From Linyphia triangularis (taxonomy: Eukaryota > Arthropoda > Arachnida > Araneae > Linyphiidae): DNA of 64,000 bases. Below the pieces are notes generated by a model. That model was not told the DNA's origin, made no database searches, and was given only the letters and a program-made list of their open reading frames with translations. Every line of letters begins with the position of its first letter. Within the stretch, counting starts at the first letter, position 1. This document shows, piece by piece, positions 1 to 10,869 of the stretch. The stretch is taken from contig OZ021722.1 in the NCBI GenBank assembly GCA_963978545.1, positions 35,357,365-35,421,364 on the forward strand, read 5' to 3'. The translations under genes and the position numbers were made by a program.

Positions 1-210
1 AAACATAAGACTTCGAAACCCAGTATCAAAACCAGATATATGTTAATGGATCTTCACGCTTTCAGTTGTTTAAGGATTTATGACATTTAAAACTTCACAT
101 CTTAGAGCGCAAAATATTTATCACTATATTTTAAATTGGAACAAAAGAATTTGATATTTTTTGATGAAAATGATTTTTCAAATATAGTATTAAAAAATTA
201 GTTTACTCAC

Positions 211-529
211 TTGCAAATCGAGGATCCGGAGTGGCGCTGTACCATCCTGGTGCTGACTGCCTCACGTCCCCGTAGTGTGCTGAGATGTCCGTCCCATTGC
301 AGTACTGTGCCGGGAAGGAGTTGGGGTGCGAGAGCTGGGACATGTGCATGTAGGGGTTGGTGACGGGCACGTTCATGGCCTGTGACTGGTGGGGACTCCT
401 GTAGCCAAGTCCTGAATTATCTGATGCCGCGGCGGCAGCGGCTGCGACGGCCTTCTTGTAGCTCTCCTCGAGTGGGCTCAGAATGTCGGTCACGGAAAAC
501 GGGGTAGAATGTTTGGGACTCAGGGACAT
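211..529 (-). CDS. scro: NK2.1-class homeobox protein (scarecrow/Nkx2-1 homologue), first coding exon
   Basis: This exon encodes the N-terminal 106 residues of an NK2.1-class transcription factor, a nuclear DNA-binding protein of forebrain, pharynx and endoderm patterning. I chose the ATG at 529-527: it is the first ATG after an upstream in-frame TAG, it has a purine at -3 (GCAATG), and the protein then begins MSLSPKHSTPFSV like Nkx2-1. Residues 9-22 are the TN (eh1-like, Groucho-binding) motif TPFSVTDILSPLEE, followed by ESYKK. An alanine run lies near residues 27-35. The exon ends with YCNGTD and GWYSATPDPRFA, the conserved stretch upstream of the homeodomain in this class. The splice donor is GTGAGT at 210-205, leaving one base (phase 1). 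The homeobox exon must lie left of the window. The reading frame is open a further 30 codons upstream but without an ATG. The family assignment is strong; the exact orthologue name is inferred. Confidence 0.9.
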
Positions 530-1300
530 TGCTTCACCAACAACGCCAGAGCCGGACAGCCCCTTCCACGAAAGGTGGAATGGATCTCTGGCGAGTTCTT
601 CTTCTGTGAGGAAGTCCACCGTTACCTTATAGAACCCCCAATCTGACAGATTCCACTAACTACAGTCCTTGAGGAAAATCCAGTTCAAAGTCCACTGTCA
701 GTCAGCTACTTGAAGCGGGAGTTCCAAGTCTACTGGGTAATGCTTGAATACCAAGTCCAGTGTCAGCTACTTGAAGAGGGATGCCAAGTCCACAGTCACT
801 CTCGGCAGTACTTGAGGATGGCGTGATGGCAGTCAACTGACACCGATCTGTAGGGTCTAGGGGGTGTAGTGCTGTACAGAAACTGACCTACTCGGATGTG
901 TGAGTGGGGAAGGGGGTTTCGAGAATGCGTCCAATGGGGCTATCGACGTGTGATTGACGTTCTCACCAAGGCGCATGCGCCTGCAATGTCTCACACACTA
1001 AAATGCATTCCAAAGAAGAAAACAAAAGAGACAAGGAAAATCGGATTTGTATCCCGTTCTAATTGTTCGTGTGGCCGAGGATAGAGACGGGTCCCGACTG
1101 GAGATGAGGATGGGATGGAGATGAAGAGAGAGAGCAGTGAGAGAGAAGGTGTGAGCGAGAAGGGGGTGGAGTCCACTTGACTCAAACGAACCAATAAGGG
1201 GGAGAGCGCTCTCCTATTGGCGTGGTCTGGCGGAGAGCTCTTGATCAATGGAAGCGGAGCACGCGTTGTAGCACCTCCCAAGCTCCGAGAGCGGAACGAG
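530..1300 (-). promoter_or_regulatory. 5' UTR and promoter-proximal region of the NK2.1 gene
   Basis: This GC-richer stretch lies directly upstream of the first coding exon and falls off into AT-rich DNA after about 1370. Positions 660-830 contain three loose repeats with the words CTACTTGAAG and CCAAGTC. GAGA-type repeats lie near 1121-1146 and CCAAT boxes at 1191 and 1216. Sites resembling the NK2-class core CAAGTG/CACTTGA occur at about 1177, with weaker variants at 706, 770 and 813. No clear TATA box is seen, so the start site cannot be fixed from sequence. Short ORFs here on either strand are not coding-like. Confidence 0.55.
1191..1220. promoter_or_regulatory. 30-bp CCAAT-box palindrome with GAGAGC/GCTCTC core
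   Basis: Two CCAAT boxes face each other (CCAATA at 1191 and TATTGG at 1215) around a GGAGAGCGCTCTCC core, making an almost perfect inverted repeat centred on AGCGCT at 1205-1210. A GAGA tract lies just to the left (1121-1146). The position, about 0.7 kb upstream of the start codon, fits a proximal promoter element. Its function is inferred. Confidence 0.5.
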
Positions 1301-2559
1301 GACTATTTTGGAAGGAAGGGAAGGAGGGGGTGACCACAAATGACGAAGGATGTGGTGCGTTAATGGGAAAGGTGATCAGCAGCAGGTTAGCTAAACAAGA
1401 ATTCTTAAGTTCTTTGTGTTTGTACTATTTATGTTAAAAAAGAGAAAATTTATTCTTATTTGTGAAAGAGCTACATTATTTGACTACGATCTTCGATTTA
1501 CATTAAAAATATCACGAATTGCATAAATGAAATAAAAAGAAAACGAACCAAATGTAATGTGTATAATTATAGTAAAAAATAACCGAATAAATTATGAGTT
1601 TAAAGTTTTTTTTTTTCACGTACCCCTAAAGCGTATTATCACTAGCAATTGGGTTTTCAGAGTATGGTTTACTGCTTTTTAAAAACTGTGTATCTTCTTT
1701 ATTTAGTTAAATTTTCTTATGGAACAAAATATATTATCTTTCTTCAAATTTCCCAGATTAATTCCTTTATTGTCATTCGAAATAGGACTTAAACGTATAA
1801 ATTCATATTATTGCAAGGAATTTAAATAAAATAAAAAAAAATTCGCTCTTATTGAGCTAGTTCGATTTTAGAACAAATACTAGTCCATTTGAACTAGTAT
1901 AAATGTCTTTAAAGAGGATTTGACTATAACCTCTTTTAAAATTTATTTCAAATACAAGGTATCTTCACGTAGTGAAATATATTCGATATGCATTTTTTCT
2001 ATTTTTCACAAAAAAAGTATAAAAGTCTGCAATAGTCTAAATATTAATATCTCCAAACATACGAAATTCATATTTTTTTAAGCATCAAAGAGAAAATATC
2101 GTAGACATTTGAAACTGATCAACTATTTTTTTTTATAAGTGAATTTAGGTTTTATAAATGAATCTTACTTGGGCTACAATATTTTAAAATATTTTATTAC
2201 AAAGCTGCACACTACTTATAGGATATTGTATCTCCTCAAAAATAAATTAAAAAGTTTTTCTCAAAATAGTAACTTCCTTAAAAAAAAATATAAGTTTCTC
2301 TCAAGCAATTCTCACCATTCTCAGCAATTTCGGATAATTTTATGTAATTTCTAAATTGTCACCTTTTCAAAGTAAATGATTTTCATTTAAACTGTTAATG
2401 CCATTCTTTTGAAAGTACCCCCCCCCCCCAAAAAAAAAATAAATAAAAAAATAATAATAATAAAGACTAATAACCACCTCGCCTTTCAAAACCTTTAAAA
2501 CAGCCCAGGATCGCAACCTACAAACACCCCCATCATATCTCCCCCACACTCCCCTCTTT
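1301..2559. other. AT-rich intergenic DNA, no gene seen
   Basis: Only short ORFs of low complexity occur. A run of C followed by A-rich and TAA repeats lies at 2417-2463. No splice-supported or family-recognisable coding sequence was found. Confidence 0.6.
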
Positions 2560-2960
2560 TATTTTGGTGCTCCTGCAGATCCAAATCATCTCTCTGCGTG
2601 AAGAGGGAGCAGCTTAACTGTCCAGAGGAGTATCGAAGATGGCTCCTAAATAACACTCATTTAGGAGAGGCACAAGTTGCGTTGATGGCCGAGTCTAAAA
2701 CCAACAAGTGAGGCTTTAGACGCCTCCACGAGCTCAAGGGGCCCCCCGCGATAAGGCTGCCACTGATTTCCAGCGAGAGTTAATCATTGTGTGTCCCTTT
2801 TCGAACCATCGATTTGGGATTCTTCTTAGAAAGTTTTAATGGCGGGCCCTTTCAAAGACGCGCCACTCCCTCGGCGACATTGATCCAGTCGCATCATTTT
2901 CGGGATCGAGATATTTTGTTTGCTTCGCCCTTCACTTTATATCTGAAAAGGATTTGAGTT
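2560..2960. promoter_or_regulatory. Less AT-rich island upstream of the NK2.1 gene, candidate enhancer
   Basis: Base composition rises sharply compared with both sides and the sequence is complex rather than repetitive. It contains ATCGATTTGGGATT and several homeodomain-like TTAAT/ATTGAT cores. It encodes no convincing protein. In a transposon-rich AT-rich background such islands often mark conserved non-coding DNA, but conservation cannot be judged from one genome. Confidence 0.3.
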
Positions 2961-4716
2961 TTTTTTTCCAATCTGTTTGTATGTGGGGAAACTTGTCGAA
3001 ATTATTATTATTATTTTTTTTTTAAATAAAGGCAAGACTTTTCTTCGTGTAATTAATTTCAATGCCGATGCTAGTAAATTAGGCAGATATTTTTATTTTA
3101 TTAGTATGTATTTGCTTTTTTTTTTGTTTTAGTCTTGATAAAAAAAAAGACACTTTTTAAAATTTAGAATTATACCTGACATTCTAGGGGCACTAATTCG
3201 ACATATTTTTTTAAATGTATGAATTATTTTGTTAAATTGTACGGATTAATTTGTTAAAATACCAGCAGTGTTTGTTCTACCTAATTTTCAGTGCCATTAA
3301 CAAAAACATAGGCCAACAAATTTTTTTTTTTGGTGTCCAAGATTTTAGAACTGATTTTAGCTATATTTGGAATGCTGAATCTAAATATGAAATCAGTTTT
3401 TCGCTATCAGCTCCAGTTTTTTAGATCAGTGCTTCTTTAACGAGCAGTTTTTCACGAAATGTGCAATTCTAACTTCATTTTGTGAAGAATCACATTTACA
3501 AGGGTTGGCTATTATTTCTGTTTAGTATATAATATTGGTGTCGTGTCGTATTTAGATGAAGTGTCGATACTACCGTTTCACCAGTTACCAAAGACCTGTA
3601 AGGACGAGTATTGTCCCTCTGATTAACCTTCTGATCAGAGCCGTCTCTAAGAATTTCAGTTGGGAGGGGGGGAGCGTAGACATTCTTTTGCCAATTGATA
3701 TCAAGGCATGTCTCGTGTAAATGTAGAATATATAAATTAAGGTGATCATAAATTGTTAACTAATTTTTATTAATGCAAAATTAAAGTATAATAAAATTAT
3801 ACGTAACGTATAATAAATTCATAATTAATTATTAATTAATGTAAAACTAATTTTAAATGCATTTTTTATTTAATTGTGAATTATTTTTTTAACGTGCAAT
3901 TAATTTTAATTACTTTTCAATTACCGTATAAACAATTTTTAATATTTTATGGCATTATATATTAATACGTAATTAATGTAAAATTTTAAGTAAATTCCCA
4001 TCACACTTTAGTTAAAGTTCCTTCAAATTCATTTAGTTTTTCATTTCTTTTTAACAAGTTACCATTTCCTCTGTGAACAAATTAGATTATTTTTGGAAGC
4101 GTTATTATTTGCAGGCGGGGAGGGGGGAGAGACATTTATAACTTGCAGATACATAGAATTTTTCTCCACAACCTTTAACCAATTCAGTAAACCGAGTAGT
4201 ACAAGTGCTTCACTTCAATTCAACTTTTTTATTTTTTTTATTTTCAAAATGCAATTTCGAATAAATTTAATTAAAAATGTAAAAGTGGGTGGAAATTGCA
4301 CTTTAACACGAAATTAAATATATGAAAAATACTGAACAAATAGGTGACTTTTTAATATAGAATAGTATAAGCGTTGATCAAAAAACAAATTCTGGAAAAA
4401 TTCTTTTAAAAAAAAAAAATTCTGGTGGTCTATTGCTATTACAGAAAATTACCTACCCGAAGCACTGCAATTTTTATAGCAGATACAATGTCAGGGACAT
4501 ATAAGAAACATGCTCTTATACTATCTTCCCTCTGGCTTTCGAAAAATAAAGTAAGATGGGGAAAAAATGATAAAATTTACAAGAAAAAAATATAACGGTA
4601 TTAATTTATCAATTTGAACAGAACATTAATGAACAACTATTAACTAACATTCAATTACGAAATACAATTCCTATTTTCAAAAAATCAAGGATTAAACAAA
4701 AACTTTTGTCGCCTTA
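2961..4716. other. AT-rich intergenic DNA, no gene seen
   Basis: Homopolymer-rich sequence with no credible ORF. A short GC-richer piece at 3640-3690 (AGAGCCGTCTCTAAG then a G run) looks like a transposon end, but no partner end was found. Confidence 0.5.
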
Positions 4717-5677
4717 GGCTTCTTTCACACGGCACGGGCGCGGCCCGCAAAAGCATGCCTTTTCACAAGAGCCCATATCTGAGGACGTTTTACCCGCATC
4801 TTTGAAGAGTTTTGATATTATTTCCACTCAGTGAATGCAGTATCTGGATGAGCGTTGATTAAAAGTATTTATTATTTTTTAAGTTTTACTTTTTAATATA
4901 AGTGTAAAATTTAAGTTTGGGTAAAAGATCTCTCAGCAGGGTGCTCTCCGCACCGTGTGAAATGCGCCATTCAAAATATATTGGTAAAACGTTTTGTGGG
5001 CCCGCACTCTCATCCAGGGCCCGACCAAGACAAGTTGTAGCCCAAGGCCCGGACACATTCGGGGCCCTTTTTTCAAACGGGTGATTTTTTTGGAAATGGA
5101 CTCGAAGCAAAGTCAAATGAATTAACATGAAATATAGAAAAAGTTGATGAATTAATGTTAACATTATTTTCTAAAAATTGTTTTTTTATCGCAAATAAAG
5201 AAACAAATTTCAAACAATCAAATTTATAAATTAAAAAAGAAAAAACTTTGTTATGTATAACATTGCATTTCACTATAACAATGGTGTATATCCGTGACGA
5301 CAATATCTGCAGCATTATTCACAACTTCAGAGTCGACATTTGCTGATCTCACTATAAATTCGTCAAGACTTCCTTTCAATTTTTTTCCCCTCTCTATCTT
5401 TCAAAAAAGATCGTGTTTCACGCTTTTAAACGGTTTATTGGAATAAATACACTCTGAGATACTAAAGACGGTTCAAGATCAATACGAAATGATTTTTAAG
5501 TAAACATTATTTTATACAGGTTATAAAAGATATTCACACAGTTTTTGTGAAACAAAAATGTGGTTTACAGCCAATTTCGGGGCCCCCTAAAATCATGGGC
5601 CCAAGGCCCGGGCCTTATGGGCCTAGGCGATGATCAGGCCCTGCTCACATCCACGTCCGCACCGTGTGAAAAAGGCT
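4717..5677. mobile_element. Non-autonomous TIR element interrupted by a second element
   Basis: The ends are inverted: GGCTTCTTTCACACGG at 4717 against AGCCTTTTTCACACGG read inward from 5677, with the match continuing imperfectly into GC-rich sequence. A third copy of the end motif (CCGCACCGTGTGAAA) lies at about 4950, so the element may be compound. There is no transposase. No clear target duplication is seen, so the superfamily is left open. Confidence 0.5.
5015..5643. mobile_element. hAT-type MITE nested in the previous element
   Basis: The element begins CAGGGCCCGACC and its other end, read inward, begins CAGGGCCTGATC. Both ends continue into GGCCC-rich subterminal sequence. It is flanked by 8-bp duplications differing at one base, CTCTCATC (5007-5014) and CTCACATC (5644-5651). 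CAGGG termini with 8-bp duplications are typical of hAT transposons. At 629 bp it has no transposase and must be non-autonomous. Confidence 0.75.
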
Positions 5678-6764
5678 TCACACATCCCTGCAAATAATCC
5701 TGCAGGAGCTCATGGACAGTATAATTACATTGCAAAAGACAATAATTATTAAAAATGTTTTGTTAATTATTTAATTTTTAAATACTTTTTATCACATTTT
5801 CCTAACCAAAAAAAAAGAAAAGACTTTTTTTTCTTTTTTTTTGAAAAGTGTGTCAATAATAAAACATAATTTTTTTTTTTTTTAACCATTCAATGCAGAA
5901 ACCCACTTCTTAAAAGTAGTTACTTCGAGTGCATATTTTTAATAAAACTGCTGGATTTAATTGAATTATTTTTTTGTGGTTTTTCAGTAATATTTTCTGC
6001 AAATATTACTTGTTTTCCGAACAATAATCATTTGTTCAAGAAGGAAAGTAAACTTGAAAATGCTAGGTTTTTTTCCTAAGCGGGATTAAAAATGAAATGG
6101 ATTACTTTAGCATTAATCAAACTATAATATCATTTACATACAGAAAGGTAAATTATTCGCAACTGACAGAACTTCGAATTTAGTGACTAAGTATTCAGAC
6201 CTATAAAAAAGCATATCATAATTTTTAGCACAAAAATCCAAACTTGTGGGGAGTTTTGGAAAAGGGGGGGGGGGGGATTCCAATCTACAAGTTTTATTCC
6301 GATTTCGAGGAAGAACAAGTTGCACATTTGATCTTCAAAGCAAGAGATACGTCACTGTCAGCCTGAAATTTCCTAAAACCCGCCCCCATTTTCCTTACCC
6401 ACATGTAATGGTTATGATACTAATTTTAGATTTATTGATCCAATTTGAAATATTTTTAAAGGCATTTTGATTAAAAACTCAAGTTTATCTGAAAGACAAT
6501 TTTTTCCGATGTTTAGAGTATAAAGTGGGGAAATCGAGGATAAGCGTGAAAGGGTACTCACAATTTGTAGACTGAACCTGGTTGTACAGGACAATGTCGT
6601 GCCCCAGCTATTTGAGCACGGGAACATTATGAATTTTAGATAGTATTATAATAAACGTTTCAATACTTTTCCAACGATTATTTTGTTGGAATAAATACGA
6701 TATCGCCTTCCAGTTTACATGCGGCATGCACTATTTTGGGAATGCATTTTCAATATATGAAGTA

Positions 6765-7111
6765 CAGGGTGGTCATAAAGAAACTTTGCCGATATATGGG
6801 CCTCTAGCTTCCGTTAAGTTCAAGCGATCGAGATGAGATTTCAGGTGTAGTTATTCAGAGGTATGAGCTCAGGATTCTATAAATTTCAGCAAAATGCTTA
6901 GCATTTTGCGACAGGAAAAAGCAGTCTTTACCATTCGAAAATTTCGAGTGTCTGTAACTATAACCGTAACTGTGAGCGCCCTTTTGCTGAAATTAACCGA
7001 ATCCTGAGCTCATACGTCTGAATAACTACACCTGATATATCATCTCGATCTGTTAAACGAGACGGCCGCTAGAGGTCCATATATCGGCAAAGTTTCTTTA
7101 TGGCCACCCTG
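6765..7111. mobile_element. Tc1/mariner-type foldback MITE
   Basis: This 347 bp palindromic element starts CAGGGTGGTCATAAAGAAAC, ends with the inverted copy, and is flanked by TA on both sides (6763-6764, 7112-7113). The arms match for more than 100 bp, including AACTTTGCCGATATATGG next to each end. TA target duplication and CAGGGTG-type ends fit the Tc1/mariner superfamily. It encodes no transposase. Confidence 0.85.
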
Positions 7112-9164
7112 TATATAACATCATTTATGGAGTATATTAATTTCAATAATTTTGTAAAATGCAGGTCAATTTTTGTATACAAAAATTTAGATGTTTTTGA
7201 ATTTTGTATAAAACCTTTAACTCATATGACACGCATTACATGCTTTATGTAAATGACGTTTAATGTGTACATCATGGTTTTTGAGGCGTTATCTAACGTA
7301 CCACAAATATATCATCTATTGTAACACATCAAATATCATAATCTAATGTCAGTTAAGATACCAATGATTATTTTAATGTTCCTATCCAAAAGTTATACTT
7401 ACTCGAATTCAAAATTGCCGACCGCAACTTAGGCTGCATTGTGATCCAAATTTAGTAATACTAATGATGATTTTAATTATCTGTACTTTACTCCATTCAC
7501 TATGTTTTGAAACATCCGTCACAAGGCATTTTTGAAAGAAGAGATGAAATTTCAGAAATTTGCCGACTACCAGCCTTTCTAAAAACTTTGATGGGGTGAG
7601 ATAATAAAGATATTTATATGGTAATATTTGCTTTCGCAGTCCATCAATGTAGGCAGTGAAAAAGACACCGACTCCCCTATAATAAACGTCTAGTGTAAAA
7701 ATGCGGATTCGTCAAACTCGGGTCACGCTGCATTCCGATATTTCTAATATTTTTGGTGAAATTTTTTTTTCCTTCTTTTTGTACTTTTTTCATTCAATTC
7801 GATTTTAATGTGAATCGAAATTAAAAGAAGAAAGAACTTGATAAAATTTAGAAAATTTGCCTACTGTCTAACTTACTAAAACGGGGGGAGAGGGGGGGGG
7901 GAGACGCCCCCGTTCGCTACGTCCCTGCTTCTGATATTAATAAAGATGATAGTGATTATGATGGGATATCTTCAAAATTTCAACCAGTATGAATTAAATG
8001 ACCTCCCCAGAGATCTCCAGTTTTCAAAATGAAGCTTCTGAATTACTGGCTTCCAGGTTGAAAGAGGAAAAAAAAAAAAAAAATTACTGGAACAAGGAGC
8101 CAAAATTAGTTTTTACCGTACAAGAGAAAAGCTATATTCTCTCAAGAAGACAGTCTTGCAGTTTGTTACAAAATTAGAGAACTCTTAGAAAAAAGAGGAA
8201 CTTTCATGTTTTTTGGTTTTATTTTTAACTAAAGGTAAAGAAAAAATCATGAAAAACAATACAATTCTTTCAAAAATTCGAGCTCGGATGGGTAGTTTAA
8301 AAAATATTTAGTTTTTCACTTAGCGATTTGGCGGGAAAAAGCTACTTTTGCGTGTGACGTCAACGAGCAGATGATGAACCAGTCTAAAACCTGCTTTATA
8401 CCAGGTTTCTCCTCGGATTTTCGACGGAATCCATACGTAAGAACGTCATGGTTTTTTATGCGTTTTTGGTCACGTGACTTTTGCTTTGATTTCAAACTCA
8501 ATTTTTGATTATTCGAAAGCATAAAGATAAAAAATAATTGCACTGCTCAAATATATTAGTTAGATAACACAAGAAAATTAAAAAAATAATCATTTTCCTC
8601 GGTTGTTTAAGTTCCTCATTGGCCCCTGTTTATTGATAGCTCAAAGCGAAGTTTAAAATGTGCCCTTCTATTTACAAAATAGGTATAAATGTGGTTCAAT
8701 ATTAATTGCTCACTCATCAAAAATGAATGAAAAATATAATAACATATCTTTGGTATTGGAGGGGATAAAGTATCATGTACATCAATGGGTGATTTGTGCG
8801 GACTTAAAAATGGTAAACTGTCTCCTTGGATAGCAAAGTGGCTACACAAAATATCCTTGCTTCTTGGAACAAGATGAAAGATTTCACCAGCATATTAAAA
8901 TTAGGAAGGACCACTACCAAGAAAGATGCGATACGTGCATGATGGCAAATTACTGCTGGAATTTAAAAAGGAACTGTTCCAAAATACATTCAAGAATGTC
9001 ACGGAAAAGAAACTTCTGAAGTGTTCAGTGACTATAGTTAATTTCATCGAGGACTTTTTCCTCTATATTTGTATATAATAATATTTCTATAATATAGAAA
9101 TAGCAAATCCGTGTTTAGTTTTTTATTTGATCCATTGATTAACTTAAAATAGTGTAATGTATAT
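7112..9164. other. AT-rich intergenic DNA with one orphan transposon end
   Basis: No gene is seen. At 7880-7926 a G run followed by GACGCCCCCGTTCGCTACG and TCCCTG reads, on the other strand, as CAGGGACGTAGCGAACGGGG. This resembles arthropod hAT termini. The opposite end was not found. Confidence 0.4.
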
Positions 9165-9554
9165 ATGGGCAATTCTCTGCTGTGCACATGAGACACTTAG
9201 GCTCTTTTTTCTACTCGGAAACAAATTAGAATTCTAAAATTATGATGAATTTAACAGTTATGTTTTTGTCTTATATCACTCTAGTTGGTAACAAAGTTAT
9301 ATTGAAAAATATTTATTTTAACTATTAGGTCAAATATACATTTATAAGTCACCAACGCCGTGTCCCTTGCGTCGGTGGATAAAAATGCATATTTGATCTA
9401 GTTAAAGTTGTTACTTTTCCTTATAACTTTGTCTCCGTGTAATATAATATCAAATAAAAAATAACTATTAAATTCATCTTAATTTTATAATTATTATCTG
9501 CTTAAGAGTAGAAAAAGAGCCAAAGTGTCCCGTGCGTCAGACAGAATTGCCCAT
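9165..9554. mobile_element. Foldback MITE with a hairpin at its centre
   Basis: Inverted ends ATGGGCAATTCT and AGAATTGCCCAT enclose 390 bp. The arms share GAGACACTTAGGCTC / GGACACTTTGGCTC and TTTTTCTAC. The exact midpoint (about 9360) holds its own hairpin, CACCAACGC/GCGTCGGTG, containing GACGCAAGGGACACGG, a variant of the terminal motif GACGCACGGGACAC. The element therefore looks four-fold repetitive. No target duplication was seen. Confidence 0.6.
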
Positions 9555-10732
9555 TTCATTAAAATGTTATATCTTAGACATTCGAACTGATTAGTAAAAA
9601 CTAATGCCATATTTGAGTTCAGGGCATCAAATTCATATGAAATCAGCTCCAAATACCCCGGCACCAAAACCACTGTTAGCCTGTGTAGTCGGCTCATCAA
9701 ATGGCATAGGGTGTACTAGCTTGTTTATTCCTTTATAAACACAACTTAATGGATAAATTACACAGTTACACAAAAAAAAAATGTTTTAATTTTGATAACT
9801 GACTTTTATATTACTTCAGTGTTGATTTCAAAAATGCAATCTATTTTTTTTCTACCACGTAAGGTTTTTCTTACAAAACGAATTGATATTTTTGAGTAAA
9901 TTAATTAAAATCAAAACGTTTTGATATTTTTATGTTTTTTTTTATTACCTCATACATATATACTTTGCATTTATATCCTAGTTCTGTGACAGTTTAAATG
10001 ATGATAAAAGAGCTTATGAAAAAGGTTACAAATAATTTTTAAGTACAGTTTACTCTTTCTCAAAACTTCTTTTTCTGCTTTTTCCCATGTTAACTTAACG
10101 AGGATAGTCTTAGTTTTAACATCAATTAAAAGTTTTCATGGCACTGTTTCAAATGAACTGAAAGACTAACAGGAGCAGAATCATACAAATTTTCGTTATG
10201 CAATAGCTCTTTCTGACCAATCAATAAACATCTCGATTTGCGGAAATTTTGTTGTATATTGCAATTTTTGTCAGATAGCTACTCCATAACTGCATGCAGG
10301 TTTTTCATCGATATATGTAGTATTTCAAGTTCTGAGAAACTAAATCTAAGAATAAACTGAAAAAGTAATAAATGGAATTAAATTTGTTCTCAGTTTGCTT
10401 AAACACATTATAAATTTACTGCGTAATCTCCAACCCAAGAAATAAGAAAATACCGACGAAACACAGAAAGATGAGTAGGATGGACTAGTAACACTGTTCT
10501 CAAATACCAATTCAGCGTCTACAGACTTCTGGCATCTTCTTGAATTACGGAACCGTCAAAATACTCAATAGGAGTACGCCCCTCCGTCAGTCTCAGTTGC
10601 ATCGAACTTTTGTTAAAGTTCGTTGTTCTGTCATCTTGACCTGAGGTAGATAGCACCGTTCATTGCAAACTTTCGGCGGGGCACGCATTGTTAAGACGCC
10701 TTTTGTCTTTTCTTTTGATATACTCTATACTC
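9555..10732. other. AT-rich intergenic DNA, no gene seen
   Basis: No credible ORF, RNA gene or repeat was identified. Short ORFs on either strand lack codon structure. Confidence 0.5.
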
Positions 10733-10869
10733 GATATTTTATTGACTTCGTCCAAAAAGAAAAGAAAAATTGACGAGGAGAATAAGGAATTTAAGGAAAA
10801 ATTGACTGAATTGCATGCGCTCATTCCAAACAAAAATATATTACTAGCTTGTTTCATCTGCCATAATTT
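10733..10869 (+). pseudogene. Remnant of a hAT transposase N-terminus (GTF2IRD2-like)
   Basis: About 45 codons read SSKKKRKIDEENKEFKEK, then IPNKN and ACFICHN. This matches my recollection of the N-terminus of domesticated and transposon-borne hAT transposases related to GTF2IRD2 (basic SKKRKVDxENRxFKxxWT segment followed by the first zinc-finger cysteines). The frame closes soon after at TAA and nothing else of the 600-residue protein remains, so it is a truncated fossil. Confidence 0.5.

Noticed and set aside
530..619. Upstream extension of the NK2.1 frame (30 codons to 619)
   Set aside because: It has no ATG, would need a GTG start, and the conserved Nkx2-1 N-terminus begins at the ATG at 529.
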